From the NCBI RefSeq assembly GCF_013362995.1, contig NZ_JABWDV010000419.1:17659-81658 (forward strand): a stretch of DNA of 64,000 nt, in the 5' to 3' direction. Below the pieces are notes generated by a model. The model saw only the letters and a program-made list of their open reading frames with translations, made no database searches and was not told the origin of the DNA. Source of the stretch: Streptomyces sp. TRM64462 (lineage in GTDB: Bacteria > Actinomycetota > Actinomycetes > Streptomycetales > Streptomycetaceae). Each line of letters starts with the position of its first letter. Within the stretch, counting starts at the first letter, position 1. The position numbers were made by a program, and so were the translations under genes. This document shows, in pieces, positions 18,028 through 25,637 of the stretch.

Positions 18028-19047
18028 TCAGAACAGCGACTGCTGGGCGGCGGGCGCCGAGCGGGGCCGGGGAAGTGGACGGGAAGGATCCACGGGAGGC
18101 AGCGGGTTGCCGTGCCTGCCGTCGGTCAGCGTGTGACGGCACGCATCCCGCAGGGCTGGCAGCTCATGCCGCGCGCCGAGCAGGCCCAAAAACTCCTCGA
18201 CGCTCCAGTCGATGAGCGCACCCTGGCGGGAGAGGTAGAGCGCGACGGTGGAGATGGAATGCGTGTCGCTGTAGTCGAGCAGCAGGTATCCGGCCAGCTG
18301 GTAGATCTCTGCGCGGCTGATGCGTTCCGGGCGGATGGTGGCCTTGCAGTCGATGAGTGCGCCATCGAGGATGAAGTCGGCGTCCGCACCACCGACCTGC
18401 AGGCTGCCGTCGAAGACGGGGCCGCAGACCCGGGCGCTGGCAGGCAGGAGCCGCATGTTCTCGAACGGGCCGGGGTCTGCGGCGAGTTGCATCTGCTGGC
18501 GGATGTCACCGACGACGTAGTGCGGCACAGCATCGACCAGGTCGTCCAGGGTGGCATCGGCAGCACAGAGACCGAGCGTGTTCCCGCGCAGCCAGCCGCA
18601 GTGACGGAAGATCGCCTCGAAGCTGGAGGCGACATGGCACAGCCGGATGAGCCGGTCCTCGTCCGCTGATGCAAGGCACAGAGGTTGCCCTGCATCGTTG
18701 TGGTAGCCGGCCAGTTCTTCCAGCATGGTGTCGCCGGCCTTCTGGACGGCGCGGATCACCTCTTGGCTGGGCCAGCCGTCGTCGTCGATGACGGCCCGGA
18801 CGATGCCCTCCTTGATGGGGGCGCCGGTCGGCGCTCCCAGGGAGATCCGCAGGCGGTGATCAATGGTGTGGCCGAGCATCCGGTACTCGGGCTTCAGCCC
18901 GGCTTCCACTTGCGGCCGCAGCGGGGCAGGGAAACGGGCTAAGCGTGTGCGGTAATCGTCGAGGACGGCCTTCGTGTCGGGGAGGTGTTCCGCCAGAAAG
19001 CGAGAGATGGGAGAGCGGGGGTCCTTGAGATGGGAGGTGAGACTCAT
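18028..19047 (-). CDS. RecB-like PD-(D/E)XK nuclease-fold protein
   Basis: About 339 residues from ATG 19047 (MSLTSHLKDPRSPISRFLAEHLP); in-frame ATGs further upstream would add up to 35 residues. The nuclease core is clear: FDGSLQVGGADADFILDGALIDCKAT has Asp222/Asp224 and the D-C-K triad at 233-235. It is followed by RAEIYQLAGYLLLD, whose Q-x3-Y (Gln250, Tyr254) is the hallmark helix of the RecB/Cas4-type branch. A C-terminal Pro-rich tail ends in QQSLF. Cas4-like and RecB-like proteins cut or trim DNA ends, but this one has no Cys cluster, helicase or partner gene, so it is an orphan predicted DNase. Confidence 0.7.
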   Translation of the reverse strand: MSLTSHLKDPRSPISRFLAEHLPDTKAVLDDYRTRLARFPAPLRPQVEAGLKPEYRMLGHTIDHRLRISLGAPTGAPIKEGIVRAVIDDDGWPSQEVIRAVQKAGDTMLEELAGYHNDAGQPLCLASADEDRLIRLCHVASSFEAIFRHCGWLRGNTLGLCAADATLDDLVDAVPHYVVGDIRQQMQLAADPGPFENMRLLPASARVCGPVFDGSLQVGGADADFILDGALIDCKATIRPERISRAEIYQLAGYLLLDYSDTHSISTVALYLSRQGALIDWSVEEFLGLLGARHELPALRDACRHTLTDGRHGNPLPPVDPSRPLPRPRSAPAAQQSLF

Positions 19048-19351
19048 GGGGGCATCTTGGAGGACGGCGCTGACAAGGCCTATGCGCCGAAACCTTCCTG
19101 CAGAGTCCGTCTGAAGGGTCATCAAGCCATGCCCTCTTTCCGTCGTCGACAAGCCGAGTCTGCCTGACCAGCAATAACTGGACGGACTGAGCGTTCAACG
19201 GCATGCCAAAGCGCAGGGATTGAGTCAATTCCACGGGGGTCAGGGTGAGTTGGGGCGGGGAATCCGGCAATTGACTGTCAGACCCGAACGCTAGTGTTCC
19301 TGTTGTCCTGCGTCGACGCACTTGCTAGGTATGGCGTGCGCATGCCGAAGT

Positions 19352-19385
19352 CAGCTACCCGCGAGTCGTTACTCGCAGGTAGCTG
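19352..19385. repeat. 15-bp inverted repeat with CGTT loop
   Basis: CAGCTACCCGCGAGT / CGTT / ACTCGCAGGTAGCTG, 14 of 15 positions paired. It may be a terminator for transcription arriving from the left or a protein-binding palindrome of the mobile element. No T-tract follows. Confidence 0.5.
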
Positions 19386-19776
19386 AGGGCGGAGTTGAGA
19401 CCTCGCTTACTCCTTCGTGGCTAAAAGTGGATCCTGCGCCGTGAGGGGTGGCCTGCGTATTCGCTTATTCGGCGTCGACAGCGAGATTTGCGCTGGCTGA
19501 ACGCATGCGTCGCCTCTCGGCCCGCGCTGGCTGTTCGATCGCCAATCGATGCCTTACCCCGTCCGGTTCGGCACCTGGCAAACCGGCCGCCGACGGCGGT
19601 TTCTGGAGCCGCGAAATGCCCCAAATGTGTCGCACCTCGATGTCGACCTGAACTCGTTCCGTCGCACACCCGCTCTCCTAGGGTGCCGTGCATCGGAGCC
19701 CACGGCTCCCAGCCGGCCAACTCACCAAAACCACCGTGACGTTGGAGGCCCAGCAGCGTGCAGGGCGCAGCGATTT

Positions 19777-19803
19777 GGCGCCCTCTCCGACCGAGAGGGC
19801 GCC
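19777..19803. terminator. Perfect 11-bp hairpin just upstream of the transposition operon
   Basis: GGCGCCCTCTC / CGACC / GAGAGGGCGCC, followed by CCCTTC. It lies 58 bp before the first gene of the operon. It looks like an insulating terminator that would shield the mobile element from outside transcription, or an attenuator in its own leader. Confidence 0.55.
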
Positions 19804-19861
19804 CCTTCAAAGCCTGCAGCGCACCACCCCATGATCACGTGAGCCCTCGGAGAAGACTCGT

Positions 19862-20416
19862 ATGGGATTCGGACGATTAGGCGCCCAGGGCGTGCCCGGG
19901 GCTGTAGCCCTCAGCACCACTCTTGATGAGATCGCGCAGGTCACCGACCCCTACATGACGCCGTCAGAACGGCTGAGACGTAACCTGCTCTACCTCACCC
20001 GCTCCCGCACCGGTTACACCTACATGCAGGACTGCGGCATCCGCATGGACCGGCGGATGATCACTGCCTGGCTCGCCGAGGAACGCCACCCACGGCCCGA
20101 GCAGCAGCAGCGCCTGGAAAACGCCTTCCGCCTGCTGCGCCGCCGCAACATGGCACCCAGCATGACCCGCCGGCTCAACGCCGGGGGTGGGACCCGCGTG
20201 GAGATCTACCCCGTCGACCAGAGCGACGTCGACGACAAGCACCGGCGCACCGCCCGCTGGCGGCACAAGAACATCTACCGCTGGGACCCCATCGTTAAGG
20301 CCTGGTCGCGCAGCGACCTGCACGCGCTGACGTATCGGTGGCGCGACGTGATCACCGACTTCGATTCCGACTGGCGCATGTATGAGCACGTCACCCACCT
20401 CGGCTTCTGGGCCTGA
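19862..20416 (+). CDS. HTH-like small protein, possibly Tpg-related
   Basis: 184 residues. Residues about 38-88 (RRNLLYLTRSRTGYTYMQDCGIRMDRRMITAWLAEERHPRPEQQQRLENAFR) look like a helix-turn-helix whose second half, R-x-I-x-x-W-L-x(5)-PRP-x(4)-R-L-E-x-A, closely follows the pattern I remember for Streptomyces telomere terminal proteins (Tpg, also about 184 residues). The next RRxxMAPSMTRRLNAGGGTRVEI resembles the basic stretch after that HTH. The C-terminus (IYRWDPIVKAWSRSDLHALTYRW) is aromatic-rich. It heads the transposition operon, 65 bp before the transposase ATG. It could be a regulator, target binder or genuine Tpg relative; relatedness is inference from pattern. Confidence 0.6.
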   Translation: MGFGRLGAQGVPGAVALSTTLDEIAQVTDPYMTPSERLRRNLLYLTRSRTGYTYMQDCGIRMDRRMITAWLAEERHPRPEQQQRLENAFRLLRRRNMAPSMTRRLNAGGGTRVEIYPVDQSDVDDKHRRTARWRHKNIYRWDPIVKAWSRSDLHALTYRWRDVITDFDSDWRMYEHVTHLGFWA

Positions 20417-20481
20417 CCCCGTCGCCCACCACGGCACGGGACCCCGAACCGTTGATCGACCTGCACCGAAGGAACGCCTCC

Positions 20482-22065
20482 ATGGAGTGCCCGGACCTCG
20501 AGGTCCTCACCGACGATGACCTGGCCCGACGGCAGCGAGCACGCCACGAACTCATGGGCCCGGCCGTACGTGCCCTGCTGGAGTTGTCGCAGCGCGGGGA
20601 GCTGACCACCGCCCACGTCGAACTGTCCGCCCACACTCTCGGCGTCCACGTCCGGACCGTGTGGCGCAACCTGGCCCGCGCCCGGCTCGGTGAACCCCTG
20701 CGACGCGGCCGGGGCCGCTTCGAGATCACCGACGACATCCGCACGCTGCTCGCCTACCACCGAGGCAACGTCAAGGCCGTCCACAGAGAACTCGTCCAGG
20801 ACGCCGAGAAGGCCGGCGCCACCCCGGTGAGCCTGTCCACACTGCACCGCGCCGTCAAACGCGACCTGACACCCGGTGACCGGGCCGGCTTCAAGAGCGG
20901 CATCCCTGCCTCCCGCGGCCACGACCCGCACCTGCGCCGCCCGCCCACCGCCCGCAACGAGGAATGGGAAGGCGACCACAAGCAGGCCCCCGTCTGGGTC
21001 TGGGCCGACGGACGGCTGGTCAAACCATGGGTGACCTGGTTCTGCGACTGCCACACCGGCATGATCATGGGCTGGGCCGTCACCCCGCACTTCCCGCACC
21101 GCGGGTCCATCCTGGCCGCCCTCAGATCCTGCATCCTCCATGGCGACGGCTACGGCCCGGCAGGCGGCCTGCCCACCCGGATCCGCATCGACCGCGGCAA
21201 GGACTTCCTCTCCTGCGCCGTCCAGGACGCACTCGGCGCCTTCGCCGTCCAGGTCGACGTCCTGCCCCCATACACCCCCCACCTCAAAGGCAGCATCGAA
21301 AACCTCAACCGCGCTGCCACCAGCATGTTCTTCTCCACCCTGCCCCGCTACACCCACGCCCAGAAACTCGATTCGCGCCGCCGCTCGGGGGAGAAGGACC
21401 CAGCCCTGACCTTCGAAGGCTTCGTCGAGCTCCTCGCGCAGTGGGTTAAGACCCGCAACGCCGAACACCCGATGGCCGGCTACGGCGACCTCACCCCGTT
21501 GCAATGGTGGAACAGCGACCCCAGCCCGCTGCGCGAGGTCAGCGCCGAAGACCTGCACGCCTTCCTCCTGGAAGGCGACCGCTCCACCCGCGTCATCAAC
21601 GGCCACGGCATCCGCTTCAGGGGACGCGACTACATGGCCGGCTGGATGACCGGCCGCTCCGGCACCCGCGTCCACGTCCGCTTCCAGCCCCACCACCTCG
21701 ACCAGATCGAAATCTTCGATGCCGACAACCGCCGACACCTGGGCACCGCCTACCTGGCCGACCAGGCCAGCGACGAGCAGATCGAGCAGGTCTATCAGGC
21801 CCGCACCGAGCGTGTCCGCCGCGTGCGCCGCGACCTGCGCCGCGCCGAGACGCTGCGCCGCCGGCGCTTCAAAGCCCACACCAGCGCCGGACCGGCCCAG
21901 GCGGACACCGCGATGACCCGCAAAGAGGCCGCCGAGGAACTGCGCACCTGGCGTTCCAGCCGGGCCGACGACGACCTGCCCACCGACTACATGCCCCGCC
22001 GGATCACCCCACCCGGCCGCTGGGCCGTCCCCGGCCCATCCGCCCCCTCCGAGGAAGACACGTGA
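20482..22065 (+). CDS. Mu/Tn7-superfamily DD35E transposase (TnsB-like)
   Basis: 527-residue transposase. N-terminal helical DNA-binding region (LGVHVRTVWRNLARARLGE) precedes an RNase-H-fold catalytic core: Asp165 in EWEGDHKQA, Asp237 in IRIDRGKDF and Glu273 in LKGSIENLNR, with 35 residues between the last two (DD35E). After the core comes a Mu-C-type beta-barrel at about 371-440 (INGHGIRFRGRDYMAGWMTGR...HLGTAYL) and a basic, Arg-rich C-terminal helix that would contact the AAA+ partner. I take ATG 20482 (GAAGGA upstream) over the TTG at 20452. Its TGA overlaps the next gene's GTG. Such enzymes cut and join transposon ends and need an AAA+ regulator, which follows. Confidence 0.9.
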   Translation: MECPDLEVLTDDDLARRQRARHELMGPAVRALLELSQRGELTTAHVELSAHTLGVHVRTVWRNLARARLGEPLRRGRGRFEITDDIRTLLAYHRGNVKAVHRELVQDAEKAGATPVSLSTLHRAVKRDLTPGDRAGFKSGIPASRGHDPHLRRPPTARNEEWEGDHKQAPVWVWADGRLVKPWVTWFCDCHTGMIMGWAVTPHFPHRGSILAALRSCILHGDGYGPAGGLPTRIRIDRGKDFLSCAVQDALGAFAVQVDVLPPYTPHLKGSIENLNRAATSMFFSTLPRYTHAQKLDSRRRSGEKDPALTFEGFVELLAQWVKTRNAEHPMAGYGDLTPLQWWNSDPSPLREVSAEDLHAFLLEGDRSTRVINGHGIRFRGRDYMAGWMTGRSGTRVHVRFQPHHLDQIEIFDADNRRHLGTAYLADQASDEQIEQVYQARTERVRRVRRDLRRAETLRRRRFKAHTSAGPAQADTAMTRKEAAEELRTWRSSRADDDLPTDYMPRRITPPGRWAVPGPSAPSEEDT

Positions 22066-23174
22066 CCACCGCGCTCACCGCCCCCGACCCGCCACCCGGC
22101 CGCTCCACCCGCATCATCCGCGGCCAGGAGGTGCGCTGGCGAGGCCGCCCCTACACGGCCGCCTGGATGACCGGCTACGCCCAGCGCACCGTCCGCATCC
22201 ACCCTCGCGACCCGGACAGCGTCGACGTCTACGACGCCGCCACCGGCCAGCCCCTGGGCACCGCCCACGCCCGGCTGCCCCACCTTGCACCCGACCAGGC
22301 CCACACCGCCCGGACGAGCTCGAAGGACACCGACGTGACCGACACCGACACCACCCAGACGACGCCCCGCCCCGACCAGGACGAGGTCGTCGGCGAACCC
22401 GACTTCTACCTCAACCTCGCCGACGCCCGCATCGTCGCCACCGAAGCCCTCCTCGAGGCCAGCGAGAACATCGCCGACACCATCGAAGCCCGGGCCATGT
22501 CCTGCATCTACGGCGACGCCGGCCTCGGCAAAACTTTCTCCGTCCTGGCCGCCCTGAAAGAAATCTCCGCCGAACGCGTCCTGCTCCTGCAGTTCCGCTC
22601 CCGCCCCACCCCCCGCGACATCCGCCAGGAACTGTTTACCGAACTGCGCCTCGAAGGCGAACCGCCGTCCCATCCCAGCGAGTTCGACCGGCTGCTGAAG
22701 CGGACCCTGGCCCGCAAGCCCTACGTCCTGGTCTGCGACGAAGCCCAGCAGTTCAGCCGCGAATGCTTCGAGTTCGTCCGTCACCTGTGGGACACCGGCA
22801 AGGGCAAGAACCGTCCCGCCGTCCTCTTCGTCGGCGGCGAAGAAGCCTACAAAACCCTCTACAGCGAACCCGCCCTCGCCTCCCGCATCTACATCTGGCA
22901 GGAATTCGCCCCCATGGAAGCCGACGAAGTCCAGCGCAACATCCCCCTGTTCCATCCCGTCTGGGCCAGCGCCTCACCCGAACTCATCGACTACGTCTAC
23001 GAAGAAGGCGCCGGTGGCACCTTCCGCGTCTGGTCCAAGATCACCTACCACGTCCTGGAAGGCATGAAGCGCCGCGGCCTGGAACAGGTCGACGAATCCA
23101 TCGCCCGCTGGGCCATCCGCCGCGCCCTGCCCCACCGACGCCGCTCCCGCCGCCCCCAGCAGGACGCCGGATGA
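22062..23174 (+). CDS. AAA+ transposition ATPase (TnsC/MuB-like) with an added beta-barrel domain
   Basis: 370 residues from GTG 22062 (GTGA overlap with the transposase stop). AAA+ core: Walker A GDAGLGKT at 151-158, Walker B VLVCDEAQ ending at 229, then FVRHLWDTGKG and SRIYIWQEF sensor regions. Proteins of this type polymerise on target DNA and activate the transposase. Odd: residues 18-84 (IIRGQEVRWRGRPYTAAWMTGYAQRTV...QPLGTAHARL) are clearly homologous to the Mu-C beta-barrel of the transposase encoded just upstream (residues 371-440). That domain is not normally part of TnsC. An internal GTG at 22335 with GAAGGA upstream would give a conventional ATPase without the barrel, so two products are possible. 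Confidence 0.85.
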   Translation: MTTALTAPDPPPGRSTRIIRGQEVRWRGRPYTAAWMTGYAQRTVRIHPRDPDSVDVYDAATGQPLGTAHARLPHLAPDQAHTARTSSKDTDVTDTDTTQTTPRPDQDEVVGEPDFYLNLADARIVATEALLEASENIADTIEARAMSCIYGDAGLGKTFSVLAALKEISAERVLLLQFRSRPTPRDIRQELFTELRLEGEPPSHPSEFDRLLKRTLARKPYVLVCDEAQQFSRECFEFVRHLWDTGKGKNRPAVLFVGGEEAYKTLYSEPALASRIYIWQEFAPMEADEVQRNIPLFHPVWASASPELIDYVYEEGAGGTFRVWSKITYHVLEGMKRRGLEQVDESIARWAIRRALPHRRRSRRPQQDAG

Positions 23175-23929
23175 CCCCCACCGAGCACGCGCCCCACTAC
23201 CTCAGCCTGCCCGACGCCCGCACCGTCACTACCCAGGCCGTGCGGGCCGCAGGCCACGCCCTCGACAACGCACTGCGCGAGCAGACCATGATGTGCCTGA
23301 CCGCGGACCCCGGCGTCGGCAAGACCTTCACCCTGCACACCCTGTGCCAGCAGCGCCCCACCCTGTCCGCACTACGGCTGCTCCCGCGCCCCCAAGCACG
23401 CCCCGACGACCTGCGCCACAGCCTGCACCATGCCCTCGACCTGCCCGGCGACCCACCCCAGGACGCCGGCATCTGCGACGACTACCTACGCCACGCACTG
23501 GAACAGCCGCCCCGACTCCTCGCCGTCGACGAAGCCCACCAGCTCTCCGCCTCCTGCATCGAATACCTGCGCTATCTCCACGACGACCCCGTCCCACAGG
23601 TCACCATCCTGCTGCTCGCCAGCAGGCCCCGTCTCAAAGCCCTGCGCTCACAGCCCGCCCTGCTCAGCAGGGTCACTACCTGGCACCACATGGAACCCCT
23701 CGCCGCGGACGAAGTCTTCACCGTGCTGCCCCGCTTCCACCCGCTGTGGCAGAACACCCACCACAACACCCTCGCCCGCCTGGACGACATGTGGGCCCAC
23801 GGCAACCTCCGCCGCTGGGCCGCCCTGACCCACCAGCTCCAGGCGCACCTGCGCCGCCGCCCCGACCAGTCGCCCGACCCGACCGCCCTCCTGCGCCGCC
23901 TGCACCCGACTCTGGCCCCCTCCGCATGA
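23171..23929 (+). CDS. Second AAA+ transposition ATPase (TnsC/TniB-like)
   Basis: 252 residues, ATG overlapping the previous stop (ATGA). Walker A ADPGVGKT at 45-52, DEAH at 120-123 (LLAVDEAHQLSASCIEYLRYL), then VTILLLASRPRLKAL and LLSRVTTWHHMEPL, matching the sensor/arginine regions of the upstream ATPase. The opening YLSLPDARTVTTQAV parallels FYLNLADARIVATEAL in the first ATPase, so the two are paralogues from a duplication. It is shorter and lacks the barrel domain. Two ATPases in tandem suggest a hetero-oligomer or separate targeting and activation roles; which one contacts the transposase cannot be told. Confidence 0.85.
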   Translation: MTPTEHAPHYLSLPDARTVTTQAVRAAGHALDNALREQTMMCLTADPGVGKTFTLHTLCQQRPTLSALRLLPRPQARPDDLRHSLHHALDLPGDPPQDAGICDDYLRHALEQPPRLLAVDEAHQLSASCIEYLRYLHDDPVPQVTILLLASRPRLKALRSQPALLSRVTTWHHMEPLAADEVFTVLPRFHPLWQNTHHNTLARLDDMWAHGNLRRWAALTHQLQAHLRRRPDQSPDPTALLRRLHPTLAPSA

Positions 23930-25089
23930 CCTCAACGCCCACGTCCGCCGCAACGGCCGCCACCGTCACCAGGTGGACCCCCAGTTGGTCGCCGGACCAC
24001 ACCGACTCCAGCCTGCCGCCCATCACCGTGATCAACGACCCCCACGACCTGCCCGACTACACCATCACCGCACTCGCCTCCCACCACCCCGCGACCGGAC
24101 GCGTCGCCGTCCACCCCACACCCCTGGCCACCGCACCCGCCTACCTCGCCCACGACCTCATCAGAGCCCTGGGCAAACACCTTCCACCCCCGCACCGTGA
24201 AGCGCCCTGGTGGACCCTCAACGCCGAATCCTCCTGGCGCGTGACGCTCGCATGGACCCAGGCCCTCCACATCGACCACTACGTCATCTGCCGTGCCCAC
24301 CGCATCACCGAACGCCACCTCGAGTACCTCATGGCCCTGCGCGAACGCACCCGCACCCGCTTGACCCTTGTCATCAGTGGCCCACCACCGGCCGCACTGG
24401 CCACCGTCCTCAGCGCCGTCCGCCACCATGAGATCGACTCCCTCGAAGCCGCCCGCCAGCACCTCAACACCGGCGCGCAGTCACGCTCACACGCCTCCAA
24501 CTACCCTGGCTGGCACCACGCCGCCCCCTTCCCCGCCCCAGACGACGAACCCTGGTACGCGCTGCCCCCACGCTCCCGGCGCCCCGGCAGGAGACCCGCC
24601 ACCACCACCCCCACCTCCCGCGGCACTGTCAACCTGCTGCCCGGCCGCGCCACGGTGCCGCCCCCCGTCGTGCTACCGGCGCTCACCGACCTTGCTGCCC
24701 CCAGCCCTCACCACGAGGCCGTGGCTCAGCGCATCCACACCCGCATCGCCCACCCCGTCCACGCTGCAGCCGTCGCCGTCCGCGCACTGACCGGCTACGG
24801 CATCGACCAGCTGGCCCACCTCACACGCCCCACACCGCAACGCCCACAGGCCGACCTTCCCGCCGATCTCCCCAGATGGGCCGAACTCCTTCTCGAAGCC
24901 GCCCACGTCCACAGCGAGCTCGAGAACTACACCCGCCCAGGACTGCCCGCCCATCTCACGGACGCCAACAAGCCCTTCCGGCTCACGTGCGGGGAAGAAG
25001 AAGAGATCGCCCACGCCACGGAGACCTGCCGCCTCCTCGCCGCAAACCCCGCCCCCGAACGTCCCAGCACACGCAGAAAAAACCCATGA
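23926..25089 (+). CDS. Degenerate AAA-like protein of the transposition operon
   Basis: 387 residues, ATGA overlap. No Walker A and no acidic Walker B, but residues 116-160 (IDHYVICRAHRITERHLEYLMALRERTRTRLTLVISGPPP) align well in spacing with the Walker B/sensor region of the two upstream ATPases, with CRAH in place of DEAH. A Pro/Arg-rich middle (about 205-245) leads to a helical C-terminal part (LTRPTPQRPQADLPADLPRWAELLLEAAH). It is therefore probably a third, catalytically dead member of the ATPase family fused to a new C-terminal domain. By analogy to TnsD/TniQ-type adaptors it may bind the target, but I see no zinc or TniQ motif. Confidence 0.65.
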   Translation: MTSTPTSAATAATVTRWTPSWSPDHTDSSLPPITVINDPHDLPDYTITALASHHPATGRVAVHPTPLATAPAYLAHDLIRALGKHLPPPHREAPWWTLNAESSWRVTLAWTQALHIDHYVICRAHRITERHLEYLMALRERTRTRLTLVISGPPPAALATVLSAVRHHEIDSLEAARQHLNTGAQSRSHASNYPGWHHAAPFPAPDDEPWYALPPRSRRPGRRPATTTPTSRGTVNLLPGRATVPPPVVLPALTDLAAPSPHHEAVAQRIHTRIAHPVHAAAVAVRALTGYGIDQLAHLTRPTPQRPQADLPADLPRWAELLLEAAHVHSELENYTRPGLPAHLTDANKPFRLTCGEEEEIAHATETCRLLAANPAPERPSTRRKNP

Positions 25090-25505
25090 CGAGCAGCTAC
25101 CGAGCCATCGAGGTGCTCCTGGCCGAGCAAACCCCGCTGCCCCCACCCGCCGAACGCAGCCGCCTGCGCAACAGCCTCGGCCTCACACCGACCCGACTCG
25201 CCCGGGCCATCGGCGTTGACACCACCACACTCCACGCATGGGAAGAAGGTCTCACCGAACCAGAAGCTCCCCTGCGTGCCGCCTACGCCTACTTCCTCGC
25301 CCGGGCCCACACCCTCGGCACCTACTACGCCCAAGCCATCGCAGAGCCCCACCCCACCGCACCTGCTGAAGCAACCGACACCGCGCAAGGAACCCTGGCC
25401 CTCCTGAGCCCGTGCCACCCCCCCTGCAGCCCGGGTGAACCCCAACGCCGGCAAGAGCCTGCAGCCCAGCCCTTCCTGAACCCGCGCAGTCCCGCGCCCC
25501 GCTGA
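25086..25505 (+). CDS. XRE-type HTH protein resembling the N-terminus of Tap
   Basis: 139 residues, ATGA overlap with the preceding gene. Residues 15-75 (TPLPPPAERSRLRNSLGLTPTRLARAIGVDTTTLHAWEEGLTEPEAPLRAAYAYFLARA) form a clear XRE-like helix-turn-helix. The wording LPPPAER-x-RLR...GLT...TL-x-x-WE-x-G-x-x-EP...R-x-AY is what I recall from the N-terminal HTH of Streptomyces telomere-associated protein Tap, here without the roughly 600 further residues. The rest is Pro-rich and disordered. As last gene of the operon it may bind target or end DNA or regulate the operon. Tap relatedness is inference. Confidence 0.65.
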   Translation: MTSSYRAIEVLLAEQTPLPPPAERSRLRNSLGLTPTRLARAIGVDTTTLHAWEEGLTEPEAPLRAAYAYFLARAHTLGTYYAQAIAEPHPTAPAEATDTAQGTLALLSPCHPPCSPGEPQRRQEPAAQPFLNPRSPAPR

Positions 25506-25567
25506 AACGAGCCCCCGGCCAGGAGGCACCACGGACCTTTCGCGTACTCACTGGAGAAAACGGGGCG

Positions 25568-25590
25568 TTGTCAGTGCCGGCCGCTAGAGT
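25568..25590 (+). promoter_or_regulatory. PafBC/RecA-NDp damage promoter (perfect match)
   Basis: TTGTCAGTG-N8-TAGAGT, a full match to TTGTCRGTG-N8-TANNNT. Transcription should start near 25597, giving a leader of about 40 bases with AGGAG before the ATG at 25638. Confidence 0.75.
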
Positions 25591-25637
25591 TCCCGCTTGT
25601 CCGGCGCGGACTGCTTTGTGAAGATCAGGAGCTGCCC

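Larger units (their letters stand above)
19048..19861. other. Non-coding region upstream of the transposition operon
   Basis: About 800 bp without a supportable gene. It contains two strong hairpins (19352-19385 and 19777-19803, listed separately), a partial damage-promoter-like CTGTCAGAC-N8-TAGTGT at about 19267-19289, and three loosely repeated words GTCGCACCT, GTCGACCTG and GTCGCACAC between 19629 and 19669. Those could be transposase-binding repeats of a left transposon end, but I found no matching repeats after 25505. The element boundary is not resolved. Confidence 0.4.
19862..25505 (+). mobile_element. Mu/Tn7-like transposition operon (element ends not resolved)
   Basis: Six co-directional genes, the last five linked by ATGA or GTGA overlaps: small HTH protein, DD35E transposase, two AAA+ ATPases, a dead ATPase-like protein and an HTH protein. 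Gene order (transposase then AAA+ ATPase then accessory) matches the Mu/Tn7/Tn5053 superfamily. No TnsA-like endonuclease or TniQ is present, so transposition would be replicative or use another way of second-strand cutting. I could not find matching terminal inverted repeats or a target duplication. Confidence 0.7.

Noticed and set aside
20275..21879. 534-residue minus-strand open frame opposite the transposase
   Set aside because: Codon-mirror of a GC-rich gene; Gly/Val-rich, no motifs, while the plus strand has a full DDE transposase.
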